A DNA stretch of 64,000 bases from BOG-932 sp965276835 (GCA_965276835.1 OZ255631.1:5332001-5396000); one strand, 5' to 3'; positions 51,629 to 61,108 are shown, counted from the stretch's first letter. Numbers and translations: made by a program. Notes: generated from the sequence alone by a model not told the origin.

Positions 51629-51944
51629 GTGCGATTCCTTGGTTCGTTGGGCCGGCCGAGGTGGGGGCGGCGACGTCGATCGTCTTGCGAGGCTGTGCAT
51701 CTCGCGGCGAACCCGGGCGTGTCCCCTGGGCGGGCAACGCCCGCTGGCCTTGGACCCAAATGGTTTCTTTTAGCTAAGTCGGGCAGCGGCGCTGTTCAAT
51801 GCGCTCCGCGGTGCGCCCGGGCGCATGCAAGTACAATTATTCTTAATGTTTCGCCGAGACTATTCTAAGGCGCGATCCCCCATCTCTGTTTTGTGTCGGC
51901 CGGCGATTTGCGCGGCCGTTTCCATTCGACAGAGAGAGATCGCC
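51629..51944. other. 316-bp intergenic region with two GC-rich dyads, divergent promoters expected
   Basis: Between the DUF1476-like gene (minus) and degP (plus). Contains GCGGGC-AAC-GCCCGC at 51730-51744 and the 14-bp palindrome TGCGCCCGGGCGCA at 51812-51825. Either could be a regulatory site for degP. No coding frame is supported. Confidence 0.5.
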
Positions 51945-53423
51945 ATGAGCCAACCCAACGACATCGGACAAAAGCGCAGTCCGCGCACATTTCTTGCCGC
52001 GCTTCTCGTGACCACCACCCTTGCCGGTGGCGGCATCGCCACAGGCGTTCTGTCGGCGCGCGCCGCCGAGCCCGCCGCTCCGATCGCCGTCGCCCCCGTA
52101 AGCAACCAGCCTGGTTTCGGCGACCTGGTGTCCAAGGTGAAGACCGCAGTGGTCAACATCGCGGTGACCGAGAAGGTCGAGCACGCCAGCGTTCAGCAGA
52201 TGCCGGACTTTCCGCCCGGCTCTCCGTTCGGGCAGATGTTCCGGAACTTCCAGGGGAACCAGCGGCCGCAAGCGCAGCATGCCCAGGGATCGGGCTTCAT
52301 CGTCGATCCGGACGGCTATATCGTCACCAACAACCATGTCGTCGATGGCGCAACGAAGATTACCGTGACCATGACCGACGGCACCACTTATCCCGCGACG
52401 GTGAAAGGCCGCGATCCGAAGACGGATGTCGCCCTGCTGAAGATCGACGCCAAGAAGCCGCTGCCATACGTGGCGTTCGGCGATTCCGACAAGGCCCGCG
52501 AGGGCGACTGGGTGATCGCCGTCGGCAATCCGTTCGGTCTCGGTGGTACGGTTACCGCCGGCATCATCTCCGCGCATGGGCGCAATATCAACGAGGGGCC
52601 CTACGACAACTTCCTGCAGATCGACGCCCCCATCAATCCGGGCAATTCCGGTGGACCGCTCTTCGACCAATCGGGCCAGGTCATCGGTATCGACAGCGCT
52701 ATCTATTCGCCGACCGGCGGCAGCGTCGGGATCGGCTTTGCGATACCGTCGGACATCGCGTCCAAGGTGGTCGCGCAATTGCGGGATCATGGCAAGGTCG
52801 AACGCGGCTGGCTTGGCGTCGAGATGCAGCCGATCACGCCGGCGCTTGCCAAGGCAATGGGCCGGTCCGACAATAACGGCGTCATCGTGAACAAAGTGAT
52901 GCCGGATTCGCCCGCCGCCAGCGCCGACCTGAAGCAGGGCGACGTGATCACCGCCGTCGATGGCAAGCCGGTCAAGGGATCGCGCGAGCTGGCCATGACG
53001 ATCGCCGGTGTCGAAAAGGGCACCACGGCAAAGCTGACGATCTGGCGGGATGAAAAGGAACGCACGGTCGATGTGAAGATCGGGGCCCAGCCCAATGACA
53101 AGGTCGCGTCGGCTGACGGGGCAGATCCGGACAGTCCGGTGGGCCTGTCGTTGGCGACGCTGTCGAATGCCACCAGGTCGCAGTTCGGCCTGGACGACCA
53201 GACCAAGGGCGTTGTCGTGCAGGACGTCGCGCCGGACAGTCGGGCGGCGGAAAGCGGTCTTCAGCCCGGCGATGTGATCGTCAAGGTTGGCAACGAGGCT
53301 GTGACGACATCTGCGCAAGCCGTGTCCCACATCCGCGCGGCCGAAAAGGCGAAGAAGGACGCTGTTCCCTTGTTGGTGATGCGCGACGGGAACACCTATT
53401 ATCTGGCGCTTCAACTTGCCTGA
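51945..53423 (+). CDS. degP: Periplasmic serine protease of the Do/HtrA family
   Basis: 492 residues from the ATG at 51945. Signal peptide ending LSARAAEP. The trypsin-like domain has His131 (NNHVVDG), Asp161 (KTDVALLKI) and Ser235 (NPGNSGGPLF), so it is active. Two PDZ domains follow (RGWLGVEMQPITPALAKAMG and QFGLDDQTKGVVVQDVAPD). Degrades or refolds damaged envelope proteins. It is followed 44 nt later by a two-component system on the same strand, with a hairpin between. Confidence 0.94.
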   Translation: MSQPNDIGQKRSPRTFLAALLVTTTLAGGGIATGVLSARAAEPAAPIAVAPVSNQPGFGDLVSKVKTAVVNIAVTEKVEHASVQQMPDFPPGSPFGQMFRNFQGNQRPQAQHAQGSGFIVDPDGYIVTNNHVVDGATKITVTMTDGTTYPATVKGRDPKTDVALLKIDAKKPLPYVAFGDSDKAREGDWVIAVGNPFGLGGTVTAGIISAHGRNINEGPYDNFLQIDAPINPGNSGGPLFDQSGQVIGIDSAIYSPTGGSVGIGFAIPSDIASKVVAQLRDHGKVERGWLGVEMQPITPALAKAMGRSDNNGVIVNKVMPDSPAASADLKQGDVITAVDGKPVKGSRELAMTIAGVEKGTTAKLTIWRDEKERTVDVKIGAQPNDKVASADGADPDSPVGLSLATLSNATRSQFGLDDQTKGVVVQDVAPDSRAAESGLQPGDVIVKVGNEAVTTSAQAVSHIRAAEKAKKDAVPLLVMRDGNTYYLALQLA

Positions 53424-53432
53424 CAGGCATCC

Positions 53433-53456
53433 GGCCGGGAGGTTCGCCTCCCGGCC
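53433..53456. promoter_or_regulatory. Ten-base hairpin with TTCG loop between degP and the response regulator
   Basis: GGCCGGGAGG (53433-53442), TTCG, CCTCCCGGCC (53447-53456): a perfect stem with a UUCG tetraloop. It ends 11 nt before the response-regulator start and is followed directly by AAAGGA, so it could protect degP mRNA or limit read-through into the regulator gene. No U tract follows, so it is not a classical terminator. Confidence 0.7.
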
Positions 53457-53467
53457 AAAGGACGATC

Positions 53468-54148
53468 ATGAAGGTGTTGCTGGTAGAAGATAACGAACGG
53501 GTCGCCAGCTTCGTTCGCAAGGGATTGGAAGAGGACGGGCACGTCGTCGACTATGCCGACAATGGCCGCGACGGCCTGTTCCTCGCCAGCACCGAGCGGT
53601 ACGACGCCATGGTGCTCGACCGCATGCTGCCCGGCGGCGTGGACGGCCTTGGGATCATCGAGGCGCTGCGCAAGACCGGCAACAAGACCCCGGTTCTGAT
53701 CCTCAGCGCCCTGGCCGACGTTCAGGAGCGCATTGTCGGCCTGCGCGCCGGCGGCGACGATTACCTGACCAAACCGTTCGCTTTCGGCGAATTGGCCGCC
53801 CGCTTGGATGCGCTCGTCAGGCGGGCGCAGGCCGCCGACTTCGACCGCATGCTGGCGGTGGGCGACCTCAGGATGGACCTGCTGTCGCGCAAAGTGGCGC
53901 GCGGCGACAGGTCGATCCAGCTGCAGCCGCGGGAATTCAAATTGCTCGAATTCCTGATGCGCCACGCCGGAAACGTGGTCACCCGCACGATGCTGCTCGA
54001 AAATGTTTGGGATTATCACTTCGATCCGCAAACCAACGTGATCGACACCCATATCTCCAACCTTCGCCACAAGATCGACGTCGGGTTCGCCCGGCCGCTG
54101 CTGAAAACGGTCCGCGGCTCCGGCTATAGACTGAGCGCGGATGATTAA
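53468..54148 (+). CDS. OmpR/PhoB-family response regulator
   Basis: 226 residues. Receiver domain with the acidic pocket (VEDN) and phosphoacceptor Asp51 in MVLDRMLPG, Lys near 103 in DDYLTKPF. C-terminal winged helix ends in NVIDTHISNLRHKID and RGSGYRL. Overlaps the histidine kinase gene by 8 nt, so they form one pair. Its place after degP suggests an envelope-stress circuit. Confidence 0.94.
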   Translation: MKVLLVEDNERVASFVRKGLEEDGHVVDYADNGRDGLFLASTERYDAMVLDRMLPGGVDGLGIIEALRKTGNKTPVLILSALADVQERIVGLRAGGDDYLTKPFAFGELAARLDALVRRAQAADFDRMLAVGDLRMDLLSRKVARGDRSIQLQPREFKLLEFLMRHAGNVVTRTMLLENVWDYHFDPQTNVIDTHISNLRHKIDVGFARPLLKTVRGSGYRLSADD

Positions 54149-55508
54149 GTTCTTCCGCTCCAGCTCCGTGCGGCTCGCACTGGGCTATGCGGGGTTGTTC
54201 ATCGCGTCGTCGTTTCTGCTGCTCGGCCTGCTGTGGTGGCAGACGGCGGGCTATCTCGACCGCGAAACCGACGCCGTGATCCTCGCCAATACGCGGGCGG
54301 TCGGCGATCGCTTTCGGGATTTCGGCCTTCCCGGCGCCACCGCGACGGTGCGCGACCGCATCGCCAACGGCGACAAGGAGGCCATCTACCTGCTGGTCAA
54401 TCCGGCCTTCGAACCGCTTGTCGGAAATCTCAATGCCTGGCCGCAGGAAGTCGGCTTCGCGACCGGCTGGTCCTATACGCAGATGCTGAATAACGGGCAG
54501 GTCCACGCGACGCGCCTGCTGCATGTGTCTCTTCCCGGCGGGTTTCATCTTCTGATCGGACGTGACGTCGAGGACCGTGCCCAGGTTCGAGCGTTGATTC
54601 TCAACGGCCTGGGCTGGGCGATCCTGGCGGCGCTGGTGATCGCCGTCGTGGGGGGCGTCGTGACGCGGCGTGCGCTGTCGGCGCGCGTCGATCTGATCAG
54701 CCGGACGACGGCGGCGATCGTTCAGGGAGATTTGGGCCGGCGCGTGCCGGAGGGCGGGTCGGCGGACGAGTTCGACCAGTTGAGCAGAACGATCAACCAG
54801 ATGCTCGAACAAATCCAGGCCCTGCTCGAGGGCGTCCGCAATGTCTCCAACGCGGTGGCGCACGACCTGCGGACGCCGCTAGCCGAGGCGCGGGCGCGGC
54901 TTGAGGGGGTGCTGGGGCGCCACCCTTCGGTTGAGGTCGCAGCCGGAATCGAACAGGCGCTCGACGACATCGACCGCCTGATCGGCATGTCGAACGCGTT
55001 GCTCCGCCTGGCGGAGATCGACTCCGGCGTCCGCCGGTCCGGCTTCCAGGAGGTTCGGCTGGCCGAGATCGTCACCGAAGTCGTCGAGCTCTACCAGCCG
55101 ACCGCGGCGGAAAACGGTGTTACGTTCAATGTTCGGATGGACGAACAGCCGACGGTCAACGGCGATCCGTTTCTGTTGGCTCAGGCGGTCGGCAATCTGG
55201 TCGACAACGCGATCAAATACGCGCCGGCCGGCAGCACGATCGAGATCCGGGTGGGCGCCCCGACCGAAGATGCAATCACGGTATCTGTCAGCGATGCCGG
55301 GCCGGGCGTGCCGGATGCCGAAAAACTCCGCGTCACCGAACGCTTTTACCGTGGCGATTCCAGCCGGGGAAAAACCGGCGTGGGGCTCGGCCTCAGCGTC
55401 GTCGCGTCGGTGGCCAAGCTGCATGGGGGGACGCTGGCCCTGGCTGACAACAATCCCGGCCTGGCAGCTTCACTGCAATTGCCCAAGGCGGATCAGCGTC
55501 CGGACTGA
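54141..55508 (+). CDS. Sensor histidine kinase
   Basis: 455 residues. Helix 1 LALGYAGLFIASSFLLLGLLW, a periplasmic loop to about 152, helix 2 GLGWAILAALVIAVVGGVV. HAMP region then H box VAHDLRTPL (His241), N box LVDNAIKYAP, and G boxes SDAGPGVP and GVGLGLSVV. All kinase motifs are complete. Pair of the response regulator, likely sensing envelope state; the signal is unknown. Ends 8 nt before the convergent cysteine-hydrolase gene. Confidence 0.94.
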   Translation: MIKFFRSSSVRLALGYAGLFIASSFLLLGLLWWQTAGYLDRETDAVILANTRAVGDRFRDFGLPGATATVRDRIANGDKEAIYLLVNPAFEPLVGNLNAWPQEVGFATGWSYTQMLNNGQVHATRLLHVSLPGGFHLLIGRDVEDRAQVRALILNGLGWAILAALVIAVVGGVVTRRALSARVDLISRTTAAIVQGDLGRRVPEGGSADEFDQLSRTINQMLEQIQALLEGVRNVSNAVAHDLRTPLAEARARLEGVLGRHPSVEVAAGIEQALDDIDRLIGMSNALLRLAEIDSGVRRSGFQEVRLAEIVTEVVELYQPTAAENGVTFNVRMDEQPTVNGDPFLLAQAVGNLVDNAIKYAPAGSTIEIRVGAPTEDAITVSVSDAGPGVPDAEKLRVTERFYRGDSSRGKTGVGLGLSVVASVAKLHGGTLALADNNPGLAASLQLPKADQRPD

Positions 55509-55515
55509 CGCACGC

Positions 55516-56190
55516 TCATGATTCGCGTGAAATCATCGCGCTCAACTCATCCGTTGCCCGAACGTCGCCGAAATTCAGGCAGACGGTCAGCAGCGCCGCA
55601 TTGTGTTCCTCGTCGGTGCGGGTTGCCGTCGCATCGCTCAGGAACACGATCTTGTATCCCAGCATGTTGCCGTCGCGGGCGGTACTGTCGCAGCAGCAGT
55701 TGGTCAGCGTGCCGGCAATCACCAGCGTGTCGATATGCGGCCGCGCGTCGAGCGTCTTCTTCAGGTTGCCCGCCGGGCATATGAAGGCGCCATAGCGGTA
55801 TTTGTCGATCACGATGTCGCCGTCCCGAACATCCATCGCGTCATGCACGGCATGCGACCGGGTGCCGGCGACCATGGTTTCGACGGCCCGGCGCACGGTT
55901 GGGATCGACAGGTCGTATTGCCAGTCGGGCATGGCCAGCGCCGCCTCGTCGCTGACTGTCTCACGGGTCCAGATCACCGTGGCCCCGGCATCGCGCAGCG
56001 TTCGGACAGCGCGGTTCACCGAGCCGACGATGTCCAGCGCGTTCGGGTTGCCGAACACCTCGGCCGGTTCCATGAACACGTTCTGCATGTCGATCACGAC
56101 CAGCGCCGTTCGCGCCGGGTCGATTGCCGGGAAGTGGTTCATGTAGCGGCCGCGTTCGACCGCCCAGTCGGGAAGATGGACCTTATGCAT
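55516..56190 (-). CDS. Isochorismatase-family cysteine hydrolase
   Basis: 224 residues. Fold triad: Asp in LVVIDMQNVF, Lys in VIDKYRYGAF, Cys in GTLTNCCCDSTARDGN. Members hydrolyse isochorismate, nicotinamide, N-carbamoylsarcosine or ureidoacrylate. Together with the RutB-like protein at 60441 it makes a second amide hydrolase in this catabolic island. It is 93 nt downstream of the TonB receptor gene on the same strand but separated by a strong terminator, so it may be transcribed on its own. Confidence 0.88.
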   Translation of the reverse strand: MHKVHLPDWAVERGRYMNHFPAIDPARTALVVIDMQNVFMEPAEVFGNPNALDIVGSVNRAVRTLRDAGATVIWTRETVSDEAALAMPDWQYDLSIPTVRRAVETMVAGTRSHAVHDAMDVRDGDIVIDKYRYGAFICPAGNLKKTLDARPHIDTLVIAGTLTNCCCDSTARDGNMLGYKIVFLSDATATRTDEEHNAALLTVCLNFGDVRATDELSAMISRES

Positions 56191-56230
56191 GCTTCAGATC
56201 ATGCGCCTCCAAATGGAAACTTACCCCAAT

Positions 56231-56260
56231 GAAAAACGGCGCCCCTTTTGGGGGCGCCGT
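56231..56260 (-). terminator. Rho-independent terminator after the second TonB-OmpA receptor
   Basis: On the minus strand: a 10-base GC stem (ACGGCGCCCC / GGGGCGCCGT, 56236-56260) with a short loop, then TTTTT (56236-56232). It is 22 nt past the receptor's stop codon. The stem would also form on the plus strand. Confidence 0.9.
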
Positions 56261-56282
56261 AAGTCTGTCAGTCGATCCGGCG

Positions 56283-59045
56283 TTATGAGCTTGCCGCGCC
56301 CGAATAGACGATCTGCACGCGCCGGTTCTGGGGCTCGCGAACGCCGTCGCCGGTCGGAACCAGCAGGTCGCGCTTGCCCTTGGCAACGATCTCGATCTCG
56401 GACGATGCGATGCCATCCTTTTCGAGCTGTGCCGCAACCGATTCCGCACGGCGGCGGCTGAGGCGCATATTGTAGGCGTCCGAGCCGACCGTATCGGTAT
56501 GGCCGGTAACCGTAAGCTGCGTAACCTTGGCCGGACCGGCATTCTTGGCCGCCGTGTCGACGATCTCGACAGCTTGCGGGGTCAGGTCCGACTTGTTGAA
56601 GTCGAAGAACACCAGATAGCTCTTCGGCACGGGTGCCGGAGCCACGGCCGGCGGCGGCACATAGGCTGCCGGTGGCGTCTCAGGTTCGGACGATGGGCCG
56701 CCGAACGAGTAGGAAACCATCCCCAGGATCTGGCGCGGCGGGATGAACTGCTCGGACGTCTGGAAGGTGCCGTAGGGGTCGGTGTAGCGCGAGTTTACGC
56801 CCGCCGTGTCGAACAGGTTGGTGACGGCGAAGTCGACCTTCCAAGGTGCGTCTTCCGGCACATACTCGAAGTTCAGGTTGACCAGGCTGTAGGCCGGCAC
56901 CCGGTCGACCGAAGGTTCGGCGAAGATGCGCTGCCAGAAGGCGCCGCGATAGATATACTCGACGCGCGGGGTCAGCGTGCCGGCATAGACCGGGAAGTCG
57001 TACGACACCGCGATCGAGGCGGTGACGTTCGGCATCTGGGCCGGGCTATTCCCGCCGATATTGCGCAGACCGCCGAGGATGGCGTGCTGGCAGACCGGAT
57101 CATAATACGCGCCGCCAAAATTGCAGGCCGACGTCCTGCCGATGATTTTTGAGGCGATAGTCGAATCTAGCGCGTTGAAGTTGCCTTCGATCTCGCCATC
57201 TTCCAATCCCAGCGACGCGTCGATCTTCAGCCGGTCTTCCGGCCCGCCAAGATAACTGGCTTCCGCTTCGCCACCCCAAATATGGGTCGATGGAATGTTG
57301 CTGATGCCGCCCAAGAAGGGTTCCACATCGGTGTAGAGGAACTGCATGTCCTCATAGAGGTAGTAGAAGGCTGAGACGTTGAGTGTCAGGTGCTTGTCGA
57401 GGAACTGATTCTTGGAACCGATTTCAAAAGATGTATTGGTTTCCGGAGTATAGGTCGGAACGTCGAAATATCCGGCGTTGCCGTTCGGGCCGCCTGGCTT
57501 ATAGCCGCGCGAAACACTGCCATAGAGCATGTTGTCCGGTGTCACGTCGTATTCCAGCCGTGCATCGAACGTCGGCACGATCGAATGGAACGTGCTCTCG
57601 AACCTGGGCGTGCCGAAGTTGATGGTATAGAGGTCGGAGTTGTCGCGGTTGACGCGCACGCCGCCGACAAGGCGCAGATCGTCGGTGATGTGATAGGTGC
57701 CCTGAGCGAACCAGGAATAGGATACCCTGGATGCCTGGATTTTCTGGCCGAAGGTCAAGAAGGGATATTTGGGGTTCGCTTTTGGTTTTTTTGAGCCAAA
57801 GCGTTCGATATCCGGTCCATAGCTATAATCGCCCCGCGTTGGCGGGGCACACTGCCCCACGGTCGTGCAACCGAATTCAGCTACATATTGCTGGGTCTTC
57901 TGGCTCAGCAGAAAAATACCGGTGATCCAGTCGAAATTGGTGTCGCCGTTGGAAACCAGGTCGAGTTCCTGGTTGTAGTTGTACAGCTTGGTGTTCCAGG
58001 CGGCGACATTGTCCCAGATACCGAGCTGGGCGAAGCTGCTACGGGAGCCGTCCTCGCGCTGGCTGTTGGCGAGATACTGATAGGCGGTGACAGACTTGAT
58101 GTTGAACCATGGCGTTTCGTATTCCATGTTCAAGTGCGAAACATTGGTGTTCAGCGTGAAGTTGCCCGGATAGTCCTGGGTGACGACACGCGGATCGGAA
58201 TTGGGATCGTTGATGTTCTTCTGGGCCGAGCCGCTGGTGGCGGCCGAGTAGAACTGGGTCGTCAGGGTCGCCTTGAACTCGTCGATCGGCTGCCACAGAA
58301 CAGCGAACTTGCCGCTCGCGTCGTTGGCGTCGTCCAGATAGACGTTCTTGAAGTAATTGTTCCTGGTAAATCCGTCATGGGCATATTCCTGCACCGATGC
58401 GCGGATGGCCAAGGTGTCGCCGATCGGCACGTTGATCTCGCCGCGCTCGCGGTGGAGGTCGTAGTCGCCGAACTGCGCGTCGACGGTGCCGGAGAGTTCG
58501 TTCAGCACGGGCTGCTTGGTGACGATCGAGATGGCGCCACCGGTTGAGCTTTGCCCGTACAGCGCGCCCTGCGGACCGCGCAGGATTTCGATGTGATCAA
58601 TGTCGAACAGCGTCTGGTCCAGCGAGATGGTGTTGGCGACATAGACGCCGTCGATGAACAACGACACACCCGGGCTGGTGGTCAGCGCGTTTTCCGGTGT
58701 TTGCAGTCCGACGCCGCGGATCGTCACGACCGTCTCGTAGCCCGAGCTCTTACTGATCACTAGCGAGGGGACACGCCCGTTGATATCGGCCAACTGCGTG
58801 ACGTTGGCTTTTTCCAGCGTGTCCGCTTTCAAGGCCGCGATAGACAAGGCTGTCTTCTGGATGTTCGTGGACCGGCGCTCCGCCGTCACCACGATCTCCT
58901 CAAGGCCGCCTCCCGGTGCGGCGGCAGGACCGGCCGTCGCTTGGTCGCCGCTCTGCGCGTGGGCCGAACCCAGCCCGCCGACCAAGGCTACAAACGCGCA
59001 TGATGAAATAAGAAACTTGCGAGAGGACTGCTTTACTGCCGACAT
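56283..59045 (-). CDS. TonB-dependent receptor fused to a C-terminal OmpA-like domain (second copy)
   Basis: 920 residues from the ATG at 59045 (AAAGGGA upstream). Signal peptide ending GSAHAQS, plug LEEIVVTAERRSTNIQ, barrel of about 650 residues, Pro/Ala linker PPAAYVPPPAVAPAPV and an OmpA domain at about 810-920. That domain differs from the one at 9180 in only about ten of 111 residues, while the barrels are unrelated in detail. Divergent from a RutA-like gene across a dyad-rich 263-nt region, so it probably imports the substrate of the island. Confidence 0.92.
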   Translation of the reverse strand: MSAVKQSSRKFLISSCAFVALVGGLGSAHAQSGDQATAGPAAAPGGGLEEIVVTAERRSTNIQKTALSIAALKADTLEKANVTQLADINGRVPSLVISKSSGYETVVTIRGVGLQTPENALTTSPGVSLFIDGVYVANTISLDQTLFDIDHIEILRGPQGALYGQSSTGGAISIVTKQPVLNELSGTVDAQFGDYDLHRERGEINVPIGDTLAIRASVQEYAHDGFTRNNYFKNVYLDDANDASGKFAVLWQPIDEFKATLTTQFYSAATSGSAQKNINDPNSDPRVVTQDYPGNFTLNTNVSHLNMEYETPWFNIKSVTAYQYLANSQREDGSRSSFAQLGIWDNVAAWNTKLYNYNQELDLVSNGDTNFDWITGIFLLSQKTQQYVAEFGCTTVGQCAPPTRGDYSYGPDIERFGSKKPKANPKYPFLTFGQKIQASRVSYSWFAQGTYHITDDLRLVGGVRVNRDNSDLYTINFGTPRFESTFHSIVPTFDARLEYDVTPDNMLYGSVSRGYKPGGPNGNAGYFDVPTYTPETNTSFEIGSKNQFLDKHLTLNVSAFYYLYEDMQFLYTDVEPFLGGISNIPSTHIWGGEAEASYLGGPEDRLKIDASLGLEDGEIEGNFNALDSTIASKIIGRTSACNFGGAYYDPVCQHAILGGLRNIGGNSPAQMPNVTASIAVSYDFPVYAGTLTPRVEYIYRGAFWQRIFAEPSVDRVPAYSLVNLNFEYVPEDAPWKVDFAVTNLFDTAGVNSRYTDPYGTFQTSEQFIPPRQILGMVSYSFGGPSSEPETPPAAYVPPPAVAPAPVPKSYLVFFDFNKSDLTPQAVEIVDTAAKNAGPAKVTQLTVTGHTDTVGSDAYNMRLSRRRAESVAAQLEKDGIASSEIEIVAKGKRDLLVPTGDGVREPQNRRVQIVYSGAASS

Positions 59046-59161
59046 GACCAATCCCTTTTTAAGTTACACTGGTGTTTATTCTTCAGGGGCACTATGACCC
59101 GCTCCCCGGCGATTTTCTTGTGCTGCGGCGCATAAAAACTTGTGCGATTTGCGTCCATTTT

Positions 59162-59257
59162 TCCGGTTACGGAAACCGGATTCTTTTTGCATTGCAAATG
59201 CTCAGTGATTGCCCAACTTTTGGTCAAGAGTTGAGGCGCGTTTGCGCAAGTACGCAA
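59162..59257. promoter_or_regulatory. Four dyads between the divergent receptor and rutA-like genes
   Basis: TCCGGTT-N5-AACCGGA (59162-59180); TTTGCA-T-TGCAAA (59186-59198); an imperfect 20-bp palindrome starting CAACTTTTGG (59214-59233); TTGCG-N6-CGCAA (59242-59257). They occupy the space where promoters for both genes should lie. No local regulator gene is present to assign them to. Confidence 0.5.
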
Positions 59258-59308
59258 GGGCCGATCGCCATATGGTGACGCCGTATTGAGTATCGAGGAA
59301 TAAGTATC

Positions 59309-60451
59309 ATGGTGGAAAACAAGCCCGGCGCGGCCCTGCCGCAGCCCGATTTCGGCTTGCCCTCGGATCGCGGCGGGAAGGATTTCGGCGTATTTCTGCC
59401 GATGGCGAACGGCGGCTGGATTCTGTCCACCAACTCGCCGATCAAGGAAGCGTCTTACGACTATAACCAGAAGATCGCGGTCCTGGCCGAAGAGGTCGGG
59501 CTGGACTTCATCATGTCGATGGCCAAGTGGCGCGGCTATGGCGGTGAGACCCAGCAATGGCGTTACGCATTGGAATCGCAGGTTCTGATGGCGGCGCTGG
59601 CGGCGGTGACCAAGCGGGTCAGGGTGGTGACCACGGTCCACACGCTGCTGCAGAACCCGGCGGTGACCGCCAAGATGATCGCGACGCTCGACCATATCAG
59701 CCACGGCCGCGCCGGGCTGAACATCGTCACCGGCGCCTATAAGGGCGAGTTCGAGCAGATGCATGCCTGGAAGGACCAGGTAGGGCACGACGAGCGTTAC
59801 GACCTGGCCGATGAATGGATCAGCATCATCAAACGGCTGTGGACCGAACCGTCGGTCACGTTCGACGGCAAGTATTTCACGATGGACGACTGCCAGTCGG
59901 ACCCCAAGCCGATCAAGCCGCCCTTCCTGGTGTGCGCCGGCACTTCGAAGCGCGGCATGCGCTTCACCGCCGACCAGGTCGATGCGATGTTCGTCGGCGG
60001 CAAGGACTTCACCGAGCTGGCGCAGGTCAGCCGCGACATGAAGGCGATGGCGCGCGAGTCCGGCCGCACGATCAAGACCTATTCGATGCTGAATCTGGTG
60101 ATCGGGGAAACCGACGCGGCGGCGGAGGCCGAAGCCGACCATTACCGCGAAGGCTTCGATATGGAGGCGTGCAAGGGCATGATGCGCGCATACGGTTTCC
60201 TGGATGCGGAGATCGGCAAGGAAAACGCCTTCGTGCAGAATGCCCGCTCCAGCTTCATGTCCGCCAAGATCATCGGCTCGGCTGAGACGGTGACGGCGCA
60301 TCTGATGGAGATGTTCGAAAAGTGCGACCTCGACGGGATCATGCTGATCTTCCCGGAATATCTGCGCGGCCTCCCGATTTTCGCCCGCGAGATCATGCCC
60401 AAGATCCGCGCCCGCTTCCCCGAACGCAGCGAGCTGGCCCATGCCTCCTGA
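59309..60451 (+). CDS. RutA-like LLM-class flavin monooxygenase
   Basis: 380 residues. Luciferase-like barrel with FGVFLPMANGGWILS, FIMSMAKWRGYGGET and LNIVTGAYKGEFEQM, highly similar in pattern to the pyrimidine oxygenase RutA, which opens the uracil ring with FMNH2 and O2 without a metal. Divergent from the TonB receptor and overlapping the RutB-like gene by 11 nt. The rest of the rut operon (rutC-G) is missing, so the substrate may be a different N-heterocycle. Confidence 0.88.
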   Translation: MVENKPGAALPQPDFGLPSDRGGKDFGVFLPMANGGWILSTNSPIKEASYDYNQKIAVLAEEVGLDFIMSMAKWRGYGGETQQWRYALESQVLMAALAAVTKRVRVVTTVHTLLQNPAVTAKMIATLDHISHGRAGLNIVTGAYKGEFEQMHAWKDQVGHDERYDLADEWISIIKRLWTEPSVTFDGKYFTMDDCQSDPKPIKPPFLVCAGTSKRGMRFTADQVDAMFVGGKDFTELAQVSRDMKAMARESGRTIKTYSMLNLVIGETDAAAEAEADHYREGFDMEACKGMMRAYGFLDAEIGKENAFVQNARSSFMSAKIIGSAETVTAHLMEMFEKCDLDGIMLIFPEYLRGLPIFAREIMPKIRARFPERSELAHAS

Positions 60452-61103
60452 CGGTATCACCCTGGTCGAGCCGCTGATCGATCCGGCGGAACTGCCGCCG
60501 CTGATCGATCCGGCGAAAACGGCGCTGGTGATCATCGACATCCAGGTGGATTTCGTCTCGCCGGACGGCGCCGCCGGGCACTGGGGCGTCGACCTCTCCG
60601 TCCTCGACAAGCCGCTCGACAATGTGGACGCGATCATCGCGGCGGCGCGCGCCAAGGGCGTGACCTTGGCCTATGTCCGCGTGGTGACGCAGCCGGAGAC
60701 GGACTCCGATGCGCTGAAGGCGTTGCATGCGCGTAAAGGCCAGCCGCCGGAGGCCATCGATATCTGCCGGGTCGGGACGCCGGGCGTCGATTACTACCGG
60801 ATCAAGCCGGAGCCGGGCGATATCGAGATCGGAAAACTGCTCTATTCCACCTTTGCCGGCACCGATTTCGACGCGCAACTCAAGGCGCGTGGGATCGACA
60901 ATCTGGTGATCGTCGGCTTTACGACCGACTGCTGCGTCGATTGCACGGCGCGCGATGCATTCCACCGCAACTACGACGTCTTCATCGTCACCGACGCGAC
61001 CGCCGCCTATGACGAGGTGCTGCATTACGGCGCCCTCAACGGCTTGGCGAAAAATTGTGCTTTGCTCACGGATACTCAATCAGTCTTGAAGGCGTGGTCC
61101 TGA
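60441..61103 (+). CDS. RutB-like cysteine hydrolase (isochorismatase fold)
   Basis: 220 residues. Asp in LVIIDIQVDF, Lys in IEIGKLLYSTF, Cys in GFTTDCCVDCTARDAF form the triad. RutB hydrolyses the ureidoacrylate that RutA makes, so the RutA-RutB pair here should carry out ring opening followed by amide or carbamoyl cleavage. The overlap with rutA-like (11 nt) supports coupled translation. Substrate specificity cannot be read from sequence. Confidence 0.88.
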   Translation: MPPDGITLVEPLIDPAELPPLIDPAKTALVIIDIQVDFVSPDGAAGHWGVDLSVLDKPLDNVDAIIAAARAKGVTLAYVRVVTQPETDSDALKALHARKGQPPEAIDICRVGTPGVDYYRIKPEPGDIEIGKLLYSTFAGTDFDAQLKARGIDNLVIVGFTTDCCVDCTARDAFHRNYDVFIVTDATAAYDEVLHYGALNGLAKNCALLTDTQSVLKAWS

Positions 61104-61108
61104 CGCGC

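Noticed and set aside
51843..53414. Long minus-strand open frame opposite degP
   Set aside because: DegP triad and PDZ domains are on the plus strand; the opposite frame has no family character.
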